Origin: Anaerolineaceae bacterium
GTDB lineage: Bacteria > Chloroflexota > Anaerolineae > Aggregatilineales > Phototrophicaceae
Assembly (NCBI GenBank): GCA_026708325.1
Contig: JAPOVC010000010.1
Coordinates: 1 to 64,000, forward strand
DNA length: 64,000 nt
Direction: 5' to 3'
The position numbers were made by a program, and so were the translations under genes. How positions within the stretch are numbered: position 1 is the stretch's first letter; the number at the start of each line of letters is the position of its first letter. Under the pieces are notes generated by a model. The model ran no database searches. It was not told the DNA's origin and was given only the letters and a program-made list of their open reading frames with translations. Below, piece by piece: positions 18,301-25,405 of this stretch.

Positions 18301-19328
18301 TTGATGCCCCATTCGGTCGAACGCAGCGGGACCTGTTGGCCGTTGAAGATGTCGGTCACGCTGTGTTGGGCCGGGCTGCCGTAGAAATTCGGCAGCAGGA
18401 ACTGGATGACGTCCCGCGGCGGGTGCGCCCAGCCGATCACCTGCTCGTAGGATGCCGACCCGCTGCGGAAATTCATGCCGGCGAATTCGACCAGCGGTAG
18501 CAGTTGCAGGGCGGCCGTCGCCATGCCGATGACCACAACGGCCAGCAGCCAGGGGACGACGACCGCCGCGTCGCGCAGACCGAGGGCCCGCCAGCGCTGC
18601 AACAAACGCGCCAGGGCCCAGACGCCCGCGACAAGCAGGATGTAGTAGGTCATTTCGGCGTGACCGGCCATCAGCACAAGGGTCAGGACCAGCGCGGCAA
18701 GAGCCGTCCACAGCGGACGCGCCGGTCGACCGGCCAGAGTCTGGTCGCGGACACAGAATTCGATCAGCAGCAGCAGCAGTGGCAGCCAGGTCACGGCGGC
18801 GAGGATCATCGGGAAGACCGCGCCAATCACCAGAAAGGCCGACAGCTGCCAGGCCAGCGCGGCGATGACGCTGCCAAAACGCCCGGTTCGCAGGCCGCGC
18901 ATAAAGGCGTACATGCCGGCCCCCGCCACCCAGAGTTGGAATACCGTGAACCAGCCATAGGCCAGCCACAGGGGCAGGATGTAGTAGATCAGACTAAAAG
19001 TGTAGTGTCCCGAATGCTGCCCGGCAGCGAGGAAGGGAATGCCGCTGAACTGGCGCGGATTCCACAGGGGCACCTCACCGGCCTCCAGACTTTCGCGCAG
19101 AAACTGTTTCCAGGGATAGTTCTGCAGCACCAGGTCGGAGACCAGGGCGTTGTGCGGGCGGGCCGGCGCGCCCACCTGCTCGCGATAGCTGGCCCAGGGC
19201 TCAAACTGGTAAAGGTTGTCCGCGGGTAGCAGGGTGCGCCCGCCCAGGGTCTGCTGCCAGAAGAGCAGCAGCGGCGGAATCACAAGCAGGAATACAATGC
19301 GCAGGTCCGGCGCGAAACGTCGTAGCAT
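15336..19328 (-). CDS. YfhO-family membrane protein fused to a Wzx-like flippase
   Basis: 1330 residues. Residues ~1-850 form a YfhO-like module: DNLYQFEPWASYREQ, LWNPRQFSGIPFLAAGQHSG, many TM helices, and a large extracytoplasmic part ending near 850. This family has a GT-C glycosyltransferase-like topology. Residues ~865-1330 form a second polytopic module with NRGIDFAFALVMLRILGPTD, GYQAAALTTIASE and 12-14 helices, typical of MATE/MVF-type polysaccharide (Wzx) flippases. No stop or frame break lies between them, so it is a true fusion in this assembly. GGAG lies just upstream of ATG 19328, and a TATAAT box is at 19372-19377 on this strand. Likely role: glycan transfer and export at the envelope. 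Confidence 0.8.
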   Translation of the reverse strand: MLRRFAPDLRIVFLLVIPPLLLFWQQTLGGRTLLPADNLYQFEPWASYREQVGAPARPHNALVSDLVLQNYPWKQFLRESLEAGEVPLWNPRQFSGIPFLAAGQHSGHYTFSLIYYILPLWLAYGWFTVFQLWVAGAGMYAFMRGLRTGRFGSVIAALAWQLSAFLVIGAVFPMILAAVTWLPLLLLLIEFCVRDQTLAGRPARPLWTALAALVLTLVLMAGHAEMTYYILLVAGVWALARLLQRWRALGLRDAAVVVPWLLAVVVIGMATAALQLLPLVEFAGMNFRSGSASYEQVIGWAHPPRDVIQFLLPNFYGSPAQHSVTDIFNGQQVPLRSTEWGIKNYVEAALYSGLLTLTLAALALGNLRRPLAGSHGRALTLFFLLLTLAGLSFMFGLPSYRLLWLLPGIDQLHSPFRWVFAVSLGLAVLAGLGAERLVSGTVGAWRRRLGLALVTVGLATLAGTLALRLFFAQLEPLVERVFRALALADQVFPDARTFASYQVVNLVVFSLMTLAAGLILLWAGRKLRARAWQVAAACLLALDLMLASGGFHGAADPALLEFTPPAIEWLQGQPGAWRYTTLEGERAILPANSGMVHGLRDIRGYESIITRQYVDFMQGIADQRQLPYNRVAPLYVDQLATVDWQRLALTGTRWLLTEAAFDVQALLPPGASLAWEDTALHIYELPVYPLAWLATTASPLQADALPEPLPVEIMRESGRERILQFTLPAETMSQLVVSETWMPGWRAWLRPADADSSDELELPVSLVLENFQGVTLDRAALEARFGPDLAEDRPLQLRMTFSPANFQIGFFASVIGAALIIFLTGFQVWRLLTRRAESDVARVARNSVAPILVNLFNRGIDFAFALVMLRILGPTDAGVYFYAGFIFLWFDILSNFGLDVWLTREVAREPTRALRVLVSSSALRVALTLAGLVLLAAFLLARQELVEPPLGEAGLLTIVLLYLGIFPGSLAKGLTSLFYGFQRAEFPAAVTSIATMSKTVFGLFVLLAGAGVVGLAAVSIVTNLLTLVLLTLGARPLLRGMASGRPELPLMRRMTGASWPLLANHFLATIFFQVDVLIIEAIHGARMLGLYSVAYKWVAALNIIPAFFTQALLPVMSRQAQEDRETLKRTCVLGIKLLLMLALPLAALFTALAWALTSLLGGTQYLPDGAIATQLMIWSIPVGWVNSFLQYALIALDLQRRITRAFLLAVGFNVAANLLLVPTYGYQAAALTTIASEVILLLPFVWLLQRALGPLPWRDILWRPALATALLLLVLVGLWPLSAALALLIGCALYALLLWRLRPFSAAERRLLQPLLPQRLRNLSLPALRP

Positions 19329-19433
19329 GGGCTCCGATTAACCCGGCCAAAGGAAGCGCCGCGTGCGCCATATTATAGGACACGCACGTCCCTGTCGCCC
19401 GCCATTTGCCTATGGTACTGCGCAACCCGCGTC

Positions 19434-19462
19434 TTGAGTCCCCGCCCCTGCCCCGCTACACT
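19434..19462 (+). promoter_or_regulatory. Promoter for the thioredoxin-HAD operon
   Basis: TTGAGT at 19434-19439, a 17-bp spacer, TACACT at 19457-19462. The predicted start is near 19469, giving a ~20-nt leader that contains the GGGGA ribosome-binding site. It lies in the 161-bp divergent gap with the YfhO-flippase gene. Confidence 0.6.
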
Positions 19463-19489
19463 GGACGCACATCAAACGGGGACAGTCCC

Positions 19490-20230
19490 ATGCCGGAAGT
19501 ACGCAGGGTTGACGACGACAGCCTTGAGCAACTGCTACTCGGTAACGAGCCCGTGATGCTGCTGCTGGCCGGCGGCGCGGGACTGCGCGGGGATTTCGTC
19601 ACCGCCCTTCGCAGCGCCGTCGCCGAAGAGCCGGACATGCACTTCGTGCAGATTGACCCGGACGCCAACCCGCGCGCCGCTGCGCTCTTCCAGGCCGAGG
19701 GCAGCCCGCTGTTGATCGGCTGGTACTGCGGCGAGACCGTGTTGCGCCGGGCCAAACCCTGGGGCAGCGACATGCCCCTGGCCATCGAGCGGATGAAGGA
19801 CCGCGTCGCCGAGCTCAATCCCGCGCCGCCGCAGGGTGAGGCTGCGCCGAAGCAGACCATCGTGGAGGCCGCGCCCGTCGCCGTTGGCGACGAGGACTTT
19901 CAGGAACAGGTGATTGACTGGCCCCTTCCCGTGCTGGTCGATTTCTGGGCGGAATGGTGCGGCCCCTGCCGCATGGTGGCGCCGATTCTGGACAAACTGG
20001 CGGCGGAATACGCCGGGCAGATTCGCATCGCCAAGGTCGACGTGGACGCGAACCCCGGCCTTTCGGCCCATTTCGGCATCCAGAGCATCCCGACCCTCAT
20101 GATCGTCAAGGACCGCAGCATCGTCTTCAGCCAGCCCGGCACCTTGCCGGAACACGCCCTGCGCAGCCTCGTGGATCAGGTCATCGCGCTGGACGTGCCC
20201 GCCGAAGGTACGCAGCAGGCCCCGCTGTGA
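19490..20230 (+). CDS. Two-domain thioredoxin-like protein
   Basis: 246 residues. The C-terminal domain is a standard thioredoxin with WAEWCGPCRMVAP (C157, C160), a DVDANP strand and the cis-Pro loop SIPTLMIV. The N-terminal ~110 residues look like a thioredoxin-fold domain without the CxxC (VMLLLAGGAG, DPDANPRAAALFQAEGSPLLIG). It lacks a signal peptide, so it probably acts as a cytoplasmic disulfide reductant or chaperone-type thioredoxin. ATG 19490 is chosen over an upstream ATG because GGGGA precedes it. The stop overlaps the next gene's GTG as GTGA. Confidence 0.88.
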   Translation: MPEVRRVDDDSLEQLLLGNEPVMLLLAGGAGLRGDFVTALRSAVAEEPDMHFVQIDPDANPRAAALFQAEGSPLLIGWYCGETVLRRAKPWGSDMPLAIERMKDRVAELNPAPPQGEAAPKQTIVEAAPVAVGDEDFQEQVIDWPLPVLVDFWAEWCGPCRMVAPILDKLAAEYAGQIRIAKVDVDANPGLSAHFGIQSIPTLMIVKDRSIVFSQPGTLPEHALRSLVDQVIALDVPAEGTQQAPL

Positions 20231-20904
20231 CCTTGCAACTGGTCCTCTTCGACATTGACGGAACGCTGCTGGATGGCCACGGCATCGGCCGCGCCGCCAC
20301 GAGGCGCGCCATGCTGGAACTCTTCGGCACCGTCGGCCGGCTGGATACGCACAACTTCGCCGGCAATACCGACTGGGGCACGCTCTGCCAGATTCTGGAC
20401 CGCGACGAGGCTGACATCGGCCAACACATGCCCGCCTACGAGGCCAGCATTGAACGACACATGCGCGAAGTCGCACCCGACTTTCCGCTGCTCCCCCTGC
20501 CCGGGGCCCTGAAGACGGTCCAGGCCCTGCACGACCGGCCGGACTTCATCGTCGGAATCGTGACTGGCAACGCTTCCGTCACCACGCCCATCAAGCTGGC
20601 TGGCGCCGGCTTTGACCCGGCCTGGTTCCCGGTTCGGGCCTGTGGCAGCGAAGCCGCCAGTCGCAACGATCTGCCGCCGCTGGCCCTTCAGCGCGCCCGT
20701 GCCCTAAGCGGCCAGGCGATCGCGCCGCAGGACGTGACCGTGGTCGGCGACACGCCGGCGGACGTCGCCTGCGCGCAGGCCCTCGGCGCCCGCGCGGTGG
20801 CCGTGACGACTGGCTTCAGCACGCGAGATGCGCTGTTGGCCGCCGGCCCGGACCATCTGCTGGATGACATTGCGGAATTGCTGCCCCTCTTCGGCGTAAC
20901 TTAA
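20227..20904 (+). CDS. HAD-superfamily hydrolase (phosphoglycolate phosphatase-like)
   Basis: 225 residues from GTG 20227, which overlaps the thioredoxin stop by 4 bp. Motif I is FDIDGTLLD with catalytic D9 and D11. Motif II is VTGNAS, and motif IV is VVGDTPADVACAQALGARAVAV. The helical cap is of the beta-phosphoglucomutase/Gph type (C1). The enzyme probably dephosphorylates a small phosphometabolite; the substrate is not identifiable. Translational coupling to the thioredoxin suggests co-expression without implying shared function. Confidence 0.85.
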   Translation: MTLQLVLFDIDGTLLDGHGIGRAATRRAMLELFGTVGRLDTHNFAGNTDWGTLCQILDRDEADIGQHMPAYEASIERHMREVAPDFPLLPLPGALKTVQALHDRPDFIVGIVTGNASVTTPIKLAGAGFDPAWFPVRACGSEAASRNDLPPLALQRARALSGQAIAPQDVTVVGDTPADVACAQALGARAVAVTTGFSTRDALLAAGPDHLLDDIAELLPLFGVT

Positions 20905-20923
20905 GCCGACTAGAGAACGGGGT

Positions 20924-21604
20924 TCAGGATTCCCCCTGGACCACGACGACCTGCAGGCGGCCCGGTCCGTGCACGCCCAGCACCAGGTTTTTCTCAATGT
21001 CGGCGGTGCGGCTGGGGCCGGTAATGATGCAGAGGTTGCTGCGAGTGCCCAGGTGGGCCAGGTCGTCGGCCCGTTGCTGCGCCACCCAGGCTTCCAGACT
21101 CGGCAAGAGCTGTTCCTGCCATAGCAACACGATATGCTGCGGGGGCAGCAGGGTCGCCAGGCGGCCCATCCCGGGCGCCGTGCTGACCACCAGCGAGCCC
21201 GTGGCCGCGATGGCCGCGTCCGCGCCGCTGATGCCGGCCTCCGCCGCTTCGCATGCTTCCCGGTTGTCAGGCGTCGCCTGCAGCGTTTCGACGCCGGCGT
21301 CAGCGAGGGCCATGGCCAGCCCGGGCAAGGGAATGTGCGGCCAGTCCCAGGTCAGGGCGTGACGCGCTCCGCTTTCCGCCAGCAGGGACTGGACCACCTC
21401 CAGGGCGGCTTGCTCGTCTGCAACCACGTAGACTTCGCCCTGCAACCCTTCCAGTTCCGTCCTGAAGCGGGTCAGCAAGCCCTCGGCTGACTCATCGTCG
21501 AGCTTCGAAACCGGCTGGTACTGTTCCGGCGGCGGCGGCGCGTCCGGCAGGCCGTCGCGCGCCTCGCGCAGACGGCCAAGGATTTGCTCGCGGGCCTCGC
21601 TCAC
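20924..21604 (-). CDS. lutC: LUD-domain protein, lactate utilization protein C-like
   Basis: 226 residues starting at GTG 21604, overlapping the lutB stop by 4 bp (GTGA). The LUD (DUF162) fold is indicated by ISGADAAIAATGSLVVSTAPGMGRLATLLPPQHI and the C-terminal SRTADIEKNLVLGVHGPGRL, a motif strongly conserved in LutC. With LutA and LutB it forms the L-lactate oxidising complex in Bacillus; the exact substrate here may differ. A longer in-frame extension upstream is shadow inside lutB. It converges with the HAD gene, only 19 bp apart. Confidence 0.88.
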   Translation of the reverse strand: MSEAREQILGRLREARDGLPDAPPPPEQYQPVSKLDDESAEGLLTRFRTELEGLQGEVYVVADEQAALEVVQSLLAESGARHALTWDWPHIPLPGLAMALADAGVETLQATPDNREACEAAEAGISGADAAIAATGSLVVSTAPGMGRLATLLPPQHIVLLWQEQLLPSLEAWVAQQRADDLAHLGTRSNLCIITGPSRTADIEKNLVLGVHGPGRLQVVVVQGES

Positions 21605-23037
21605 GAGTCTCCGTCCTGACCCGACTGCCCGTCGCGTTCGCGCCGCCACCAGTCGTGAAAGGACTCCTGCGGGAAAGGCGGGAAGTCCCTGTGTTCGGTC
21701 CAGGCGCCGAGCGGACCCGGCAGGCTGCGAAGTTTCCCGTCCTCTCCGGAAAAGGCCCCGCTCAGCGCGGCGCTGACCTTGCGCCCGGTCTCGTAGAGCA
21801 AGGGATGGCTGAAGCTCCAGCTCCAGGCCTGCATGCCCAGGCGCCACAGGGGGCCCTGCTCTTCCTGCAGGTCGTGGCGCAAGCCCAGCAACATGTCCGG
21901 GATGTTGATGTCCACCGGGCAGGCCGCCTTGCAGGCCCCGCAAAGGCTGCTGGCGAAGGGCAGTGGCGTGGCGTTCTCCACGCCGGTGAGCAATGGCGTG
22001 ATGACCGAGCCGATCGGCCCGGGGTAGACGGCGCCGTAAGCGTGGCCGCCCACATTCTGGTAGACGGGACAGGTATTCAGGCAGGCACCACAACGGATAC
22101 AGGCGAGCGCTTCCGAATACTGCGTGCCATAGATGGCGCTGCGTCCGTTATCCACCAGAATGACGTAATAGTGCTGCGGGCCGTCGCCTTCTTCCGGCAG
22201 GGCCGGCCCGTTGTAGAGCGTGCTGTACACGGAAAGTTGCTGACCGGTCGCGCTGCGCGCCAGGGTCTGCACCAGGGTGGCGTAGTCCTCCCAGGTGGGG
22301 ATGACTTTCTCGATGCCGACGATGGCGACATGCACCGGTTGCAGCGCCGTGCCAAGCCGCGCGTTGCCCTCGTTGGTGGTGATGGCGATGGTGCCGGTCT
22401 CGGCGATGATGAAGTTGCCGCCGGTGATGCCGAAGTCGGCCTCGAAATACCGCCGACGCAAATACTGGCGCGCGAAACGGGTCATGACCTGGGGGTCAAT
22501 GTCGTCTTCCATCGGCTCCATGCCCAGTTTCTCGACGAAGAGCTTGTGAATCCCTTCCTTTTTCATGTGCATGATCGGCGCGACGATGTGACTGGGACGG
22601 CTTTCATCCACCTGCACCACGAATTCGCCCAAGTCGGTCTCCAGCATGCGGACGCCGTGCTCCTCAAGGAATGGCACGAGATGAAGTTCCTCGGTGACCA
22701 TGCTCTTGCTCTTGACGCCGAAGCGGAGCCCGTGGCGCTGGCAGATCGCCAGCACGTGTTGGTTGGCTTCTTCGGCGTCCCCCGCCCAGAGCACCTGCCC
22801 GCCGCGCGCCGTGATTTGCGCTTCAGTCTGCTCGAGAAGTTCGGGCAATTGGGCCAGGCCGCGCAGACGGGCGCCCCGTCCCTGTTGACGCAGGGCCTCC
22901 GCGCCGGTGGTGGCGGCCATGCTCTTGACGCGCGTCGCGTCGGCGAGCCGCGCGTTGTGGTCCAGCGCGGCCTTCAGTTGTTTGTCCTGCAGGGCGCGGC
23001 TGGCGGCCTCGGCAAAACGGTTGGCTTCAAGTTCCAC
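21601..23037 (-). CDS. lutB: LutB-like iron-sulfur LUD protein
   Basis: 478 residues from GTG 23037. An N-terminal LUD domain (FGITGGNFIIAETGTIAITTNEGN) is followed by two 4Fe-4S ferredoxin-type clusters, CIRCGACLNTCPVY near 312 and CGACKAACPVD near 363. This matches LutB, the electron-transfer subunit of lactate oxidation. The LutA partner (CCG-domain Fe-S oxidoreductase) is not adjacent on either side, unlike the common lutABC order. AAGGG precedes the start. Confidence 0.9.
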   Translation of the reverse strand: MELEANRFAEAASRALQDKQLKAALDHNARLADATRVKSMAATTGAEALRQQGRGARLRGLAQLPELLEQTEAQITARGGQVLWAGDAEEANQHVLAICQRHGLRFGVKSKSMVTEELHLVPFLEEHGVRMLETDLGEFVVQVDESRPSHIVAPIMHMKKEGIHKLFVEKLGMEPMEDDIDPQVMTRFARQYLRRRYFEADFGITGGNFIIAETGTIAITTNEGNARLGTALQPVHVAIVGIEKVIPTWEDYATLVQTLARSATGQQLSVYSTLYNGPALPEEGDGPQHYYVILVDNGRSAIYGTQYSEALACIRCGACLNTCPVYQNVGGHAYGAVYPGPIGSVITPLLTGVENATPLPFASSLCGACKAACPVDINIPDMLLGLRHDLQEEQGPLWRLGMQAWSWSFSHPLLYETGRKVSAALSGAFSGEDGKLRSLPGPLGAWTEHRDFPPFPQESFHDWWRRERDGQSGQDGDS

Positions 23038-23134
23038 GGGCGGCCCTTAACGTTTTTCGCAACGGGCGGATGCTAACCCGCCACGGGCCGGCCTGCCAGA
23101 TTCAGGTCCAGATAGCGAAAGGGCCCTGCGCCCG

Positions 23135-23461
23135 TCAGCGGCGGCCGACGACGCGGCCCAGCCACACCAGCACCACCGCGCCGACCACGCCCACGGCGAT
23201 GTTCTCAATCAAATTGTCGCCGACATTGACGCCCACAACGCTGAGCAACAGGTTGCCGACGATGCCGCCGCCCAGCCCCAGCAAGACGTTGGCGACCGGG
23301 CCGTAGCCTCCGCCGCTCATGATTTGCCCGGCCAGGTAACCGGCCAGCGCGGCCGGCAGCAGCGCGATGACCAGCCCGATGGTCAGGCCCAGCACTGCCA
23401 CCAGTGCCTGAAAACCCAGCAAGATCAACACCACCAGCACAATGAGTGCGATTACGCTCAT
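23135..23461 (-). CDS. GlsB/YeaQ/YmgE-family small membrane protein
   Basis: 108 residues with three or four hydrophobic helices and the family pattern AGYLAGQIMSGGGYGPVANVLLGLGGGIVGN (transglycosylase-associated family). Function in this family is poorly defined; stress-related expression is common. GGGGAAG lies upstream of ATG 23461. The C-terminus is basic (GRVVGRR), suggesting it faces the cytoplasm. Confidence 0.8.
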   Translation of the reverse strand: MSVIALIVLVVLILLGFQALVAVLGLTIGLVIALLPAALAGYLAGQIMSGGGYGPVANVLLGLGGGIVGNLLLSVVGVNVGDNLIENIAVGVVGAVVLVWLGRVVGRR

Positions 23462-23547
23462 GGTCCGCTTCCCCGTTTCCCCGCAATCTCCAGAGATTCT
23501 ACGATGAAAGGCTTCAAAAGTGGCAAAGTCTGCCGCCGAAGCCGCGC

Positions 23548-24573
23548 TCAGGCAAGGGCGGCCACCAGCATTTCCAGAGCGAGACCGGGCCGAAGGACAC
23601 CGGTCTTCATGGCAAGGTCATTTTTCTGCAGCTCGCGATGGATGTCCTCCAGGTCCGCCAGCTCAAAGAGCCGCGCCTGTTGCTGCAGCTTGTTCAGGTA
23701 ACGGCCGGGCCGTACGCCCAGCGACTGCGCCAGCCCCTGCGCCGAACCCTGCAGCAGCAGGTGTTCGCGGGCCAGCAAGAGACGGCGGAAATGGGTCACG
23801 ACGGTGGCAAAGAGGATCAGGCCGTCGCTGCTGCTGTCCTCGGCCAGCATTTGCTGCAACAACTGCTGCGCCAGCGCCGCGCGCCGCCCGGCGAGGGCAT
23901 CGGTCAGATCAAAGGTGCGCGCCTCCGCGACCCAGGGCGTCAGCAGCGCCACGTCTTCCTCGTCGATGGCGCGTTGGCCGTCGACGTAACTGGCCAGTTT
24001 GAGCAGTTCGTTGTCCACGCGGCGCAGGTCCCCGCGCGTGACTTCCGCCAGCGCCATGGCCGCAGCCCGGCCGATTTCCGCGTCATGGCGCTCCCGCGCC
24101 CGGCGTTGAATCCAGCCGCCGATATCCTGGGGCAGCCGAAAGGCCCGCGTGTAGCCCCCGGATTCTTCCCGCGCCAGTTGTACAAAGCGATTGCGCCGGG
24201 TACGGCCGCGCTCTGGCGGTTCCAGGTCACGGTGTTCGACCAGCACGAGACGCGCGGAGGGTGGCAACCTTGTCAGGCCCTCGTAGAGCGAGTCGGCCTC
24301 GCGCTTGCCGGTTGCCCCTGCGCCCCTGCGCCCCAGCCAGGAGAGCAGGCCGCGCACGATCACCAGGCGTTGGCCGGCCAGGAAGGGACTGGTGCTGGCC
24401 AGGTTCAGGACCTCGGCGACGCGCGCAGTCGTGCCGTCCAGCTCCGTGATATTCAGGTCGCCGGTGTCTTCGGGCATCCGGGCGCGCAGCTTTTGCAACT
24501 CCTCTTCGAGCAGCAATTCCTGCGTCCCGTGAAACACGTAAAAGGAAGGGGGCATCACCACGCCACATGGCAT
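23548..24573 (-). CDS. holA: DNA polymerase III delta subunit
   Basis: 341 residues, the normal HolA length. The start reads FYVFHGTQELLLEEELQKL, as in clamp-loader delta subunits. A Rossmann-like AAA+ core follows (RLVIVRGLL, SARLVLVEHRD). The C-terminal half has LRRVDNELLKLASYVDG and DALAGRRAALAQQLLQQML, the typical collar region. It opens the beta clamp during replication. ATG 24555 is an alternative start. Neither site has a strong Shine-Dalgarno. It is transcribed away from the lipoprotein gene at 24673. Confidence 0.9.
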   Translation of the reverse strand: MPCGVVMPPSFYVFHGTQELLLEEELQKLRARMPEDTGDLNITELDGTTARVAEVLNLASTSPFLAGQRLVIVRGLLSWLGRRGAGATGKREADSLYEGLTRLPPSARLVLVEHRDLEPPERGRTRRNRFVQLAREESGGYTRAFRLPQDIGGWIQRRARERHDAEIGRAAAMALAEVTRGDLRRVDNELLKLASYVDGQRAIDEEDVALLTPWVAEARTFDLTDALAGRRAALAQQLLQQMLAEDSSSDGLILFATVVTHFRRLLLAREHLLLQGSAQGLAQSLGVRPGRYLNKLQQQARLFELADLEDIHRELQKNDLAMKTGVLRPGLALEMLVAALA

Positions 24574-24607
24574 TCCGGAATGCCCAGTTTGACGGAAAGC
24601 CGCAGAC

Positions 24608-24636
24608 CTGACAAGCGACGCGCAGGCTGCTAAACT
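24608..24636 (+). promoter_or_regulatory. Promoter for the YtkA-like lipoprotein gene
   Basis: CTGACA at 24608-24613, a 17-bp spacer, TAAACT at 24631-24636. The predicted start is near 24643, about 30 nt before ATG 24673, with AGGAA in between. Confidence 0.6.
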
Positions 24637-24672
24637 GGAAGCGGTCGCAATTGTGAAACAGGAACGATCCCG

Positions 24673-25374
24673 ATGCGCAGAATCATCTTCCTGATGTTGT
24701 GCCTTGTGCTTGTCGCGGCCTGCCGCCAGGAGAGTACGCCGGCCGCAGAGGCGGACCTGACGATCAATCTCAGGGTCCTGCCGACCGACGCCCGCGTTGG
24801 CGAGGCCGAATTCCTGATCGACATAACAGACGCCGATGGCAGGGCCGTGAGCCCTGAACGTGTGGATGTGCGCGGCGACATGGACCACGCCGGCATGCAG
24901 CCGGTCCTGCGCGATGACCTGCGGGGTTCGAACGGCAAGTATCGCGTGGCATTTGAATGGACGATGGCGGGCGACTGGACCGTGACCGTCAGGCTCACCT
25001 TCGCCGATGACAGCGTCCTGGAAGAGACTTTTGACGTAAACGTCGCCATGGCCATGGAGGAAGCCACCCCGACTCCGGAACCTGAAGACGGGGAAGGTCC
25101 GACGCCCATCCCCACACTGCGCGGCATGGGCGGCATCAGTCGCGGGGGCGCGGCTGCCGAGACGCCCTTTGGCGCCTGGCAGGGCACGCCCGACCGCACG
25201 CAACAGGCACTGACCCAGGAAGCGGAGGACGCGACACCGACGGCCATCCCCACCCTGCGAGGTATGGGCGGTATCAGTCGTGGCGGCGCGGCTGCCGAGA
25301 CGCCCTTCGGCGCCTGGCAGGACCGCTCCGGCGATGAAGACTCAGAATCAGAGGAAGAGGAAGAGGACGGCTAA
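24673..25374 (+). CDS. YtkA-like lipoprotein with a duplicated Gly-rich motif
   Basis: 233 residues. A lipoprotein signal ends at LVAAC17. Residues ~25-130 resemble the YtkA/FixH-like beta domain (VDVRGDMDHAGMQPV and GKYRVAFEWTMAGDWTVTV), a family linked to copper or respiratory contexts. The C-terminal ~90 residues are low-complexity and acidic. They contain two near-identical 27-residue copies of TPIPTLRGMGGISRGGAAAE plus TPFGAWQ, and end in poly-Glu. The next gene is a 4Fe-4S membrane protein, and the two probably form an operon. Confidence 0.75.
   Translation: MRRIIFLMLCLVLVAACRQESTPAAEADLTINLRVLPTDARVGEAEFLIDITDADGRAVSPERVDVRGDMDHAGMQPVLRDDLRGSNGKYRVAFEWTMAGDWTVTVRLTFADDSVLEETFDVNVAMAMEEATPTPEPEDGEGPTPIPTLRGMGGISRGGAAAETPFGAWQGTPDRTQQALTQEAEDATPTAIPTLRGMGGISRGGAAAETPFGAWQDRSGDEDSESEEEEEDG
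25102..25320 (+). repeat. In-frame 81-bp duplication inside the lipoprotein gene
   Basis: Copies lie at 25102-25182 and 25240-25320, encoding 27-residue units identical at all but one position. The DNA differs at several third codon positions, so the duplication is not brand-new and the protein sequence appears to be under selection. Confidence 0.8.
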
Positions 25375-25405
25375 CCCCGCCAGGTGCCATGAACGGCCAG
25401 CGCCA

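Noticed and set aside
17278-18969. 563-codon frame within the YfhO-flippase gene in another minus frame
   Set aside because: No hydrophobic helices or motifs; shadow of the real membrane protein frame.
25102-25320. CRISPR-like or tandem DNA array
   Set aside because: Only two 81-bp units, in frame inside a lipoprotein gene; this is a protein-level duplication.
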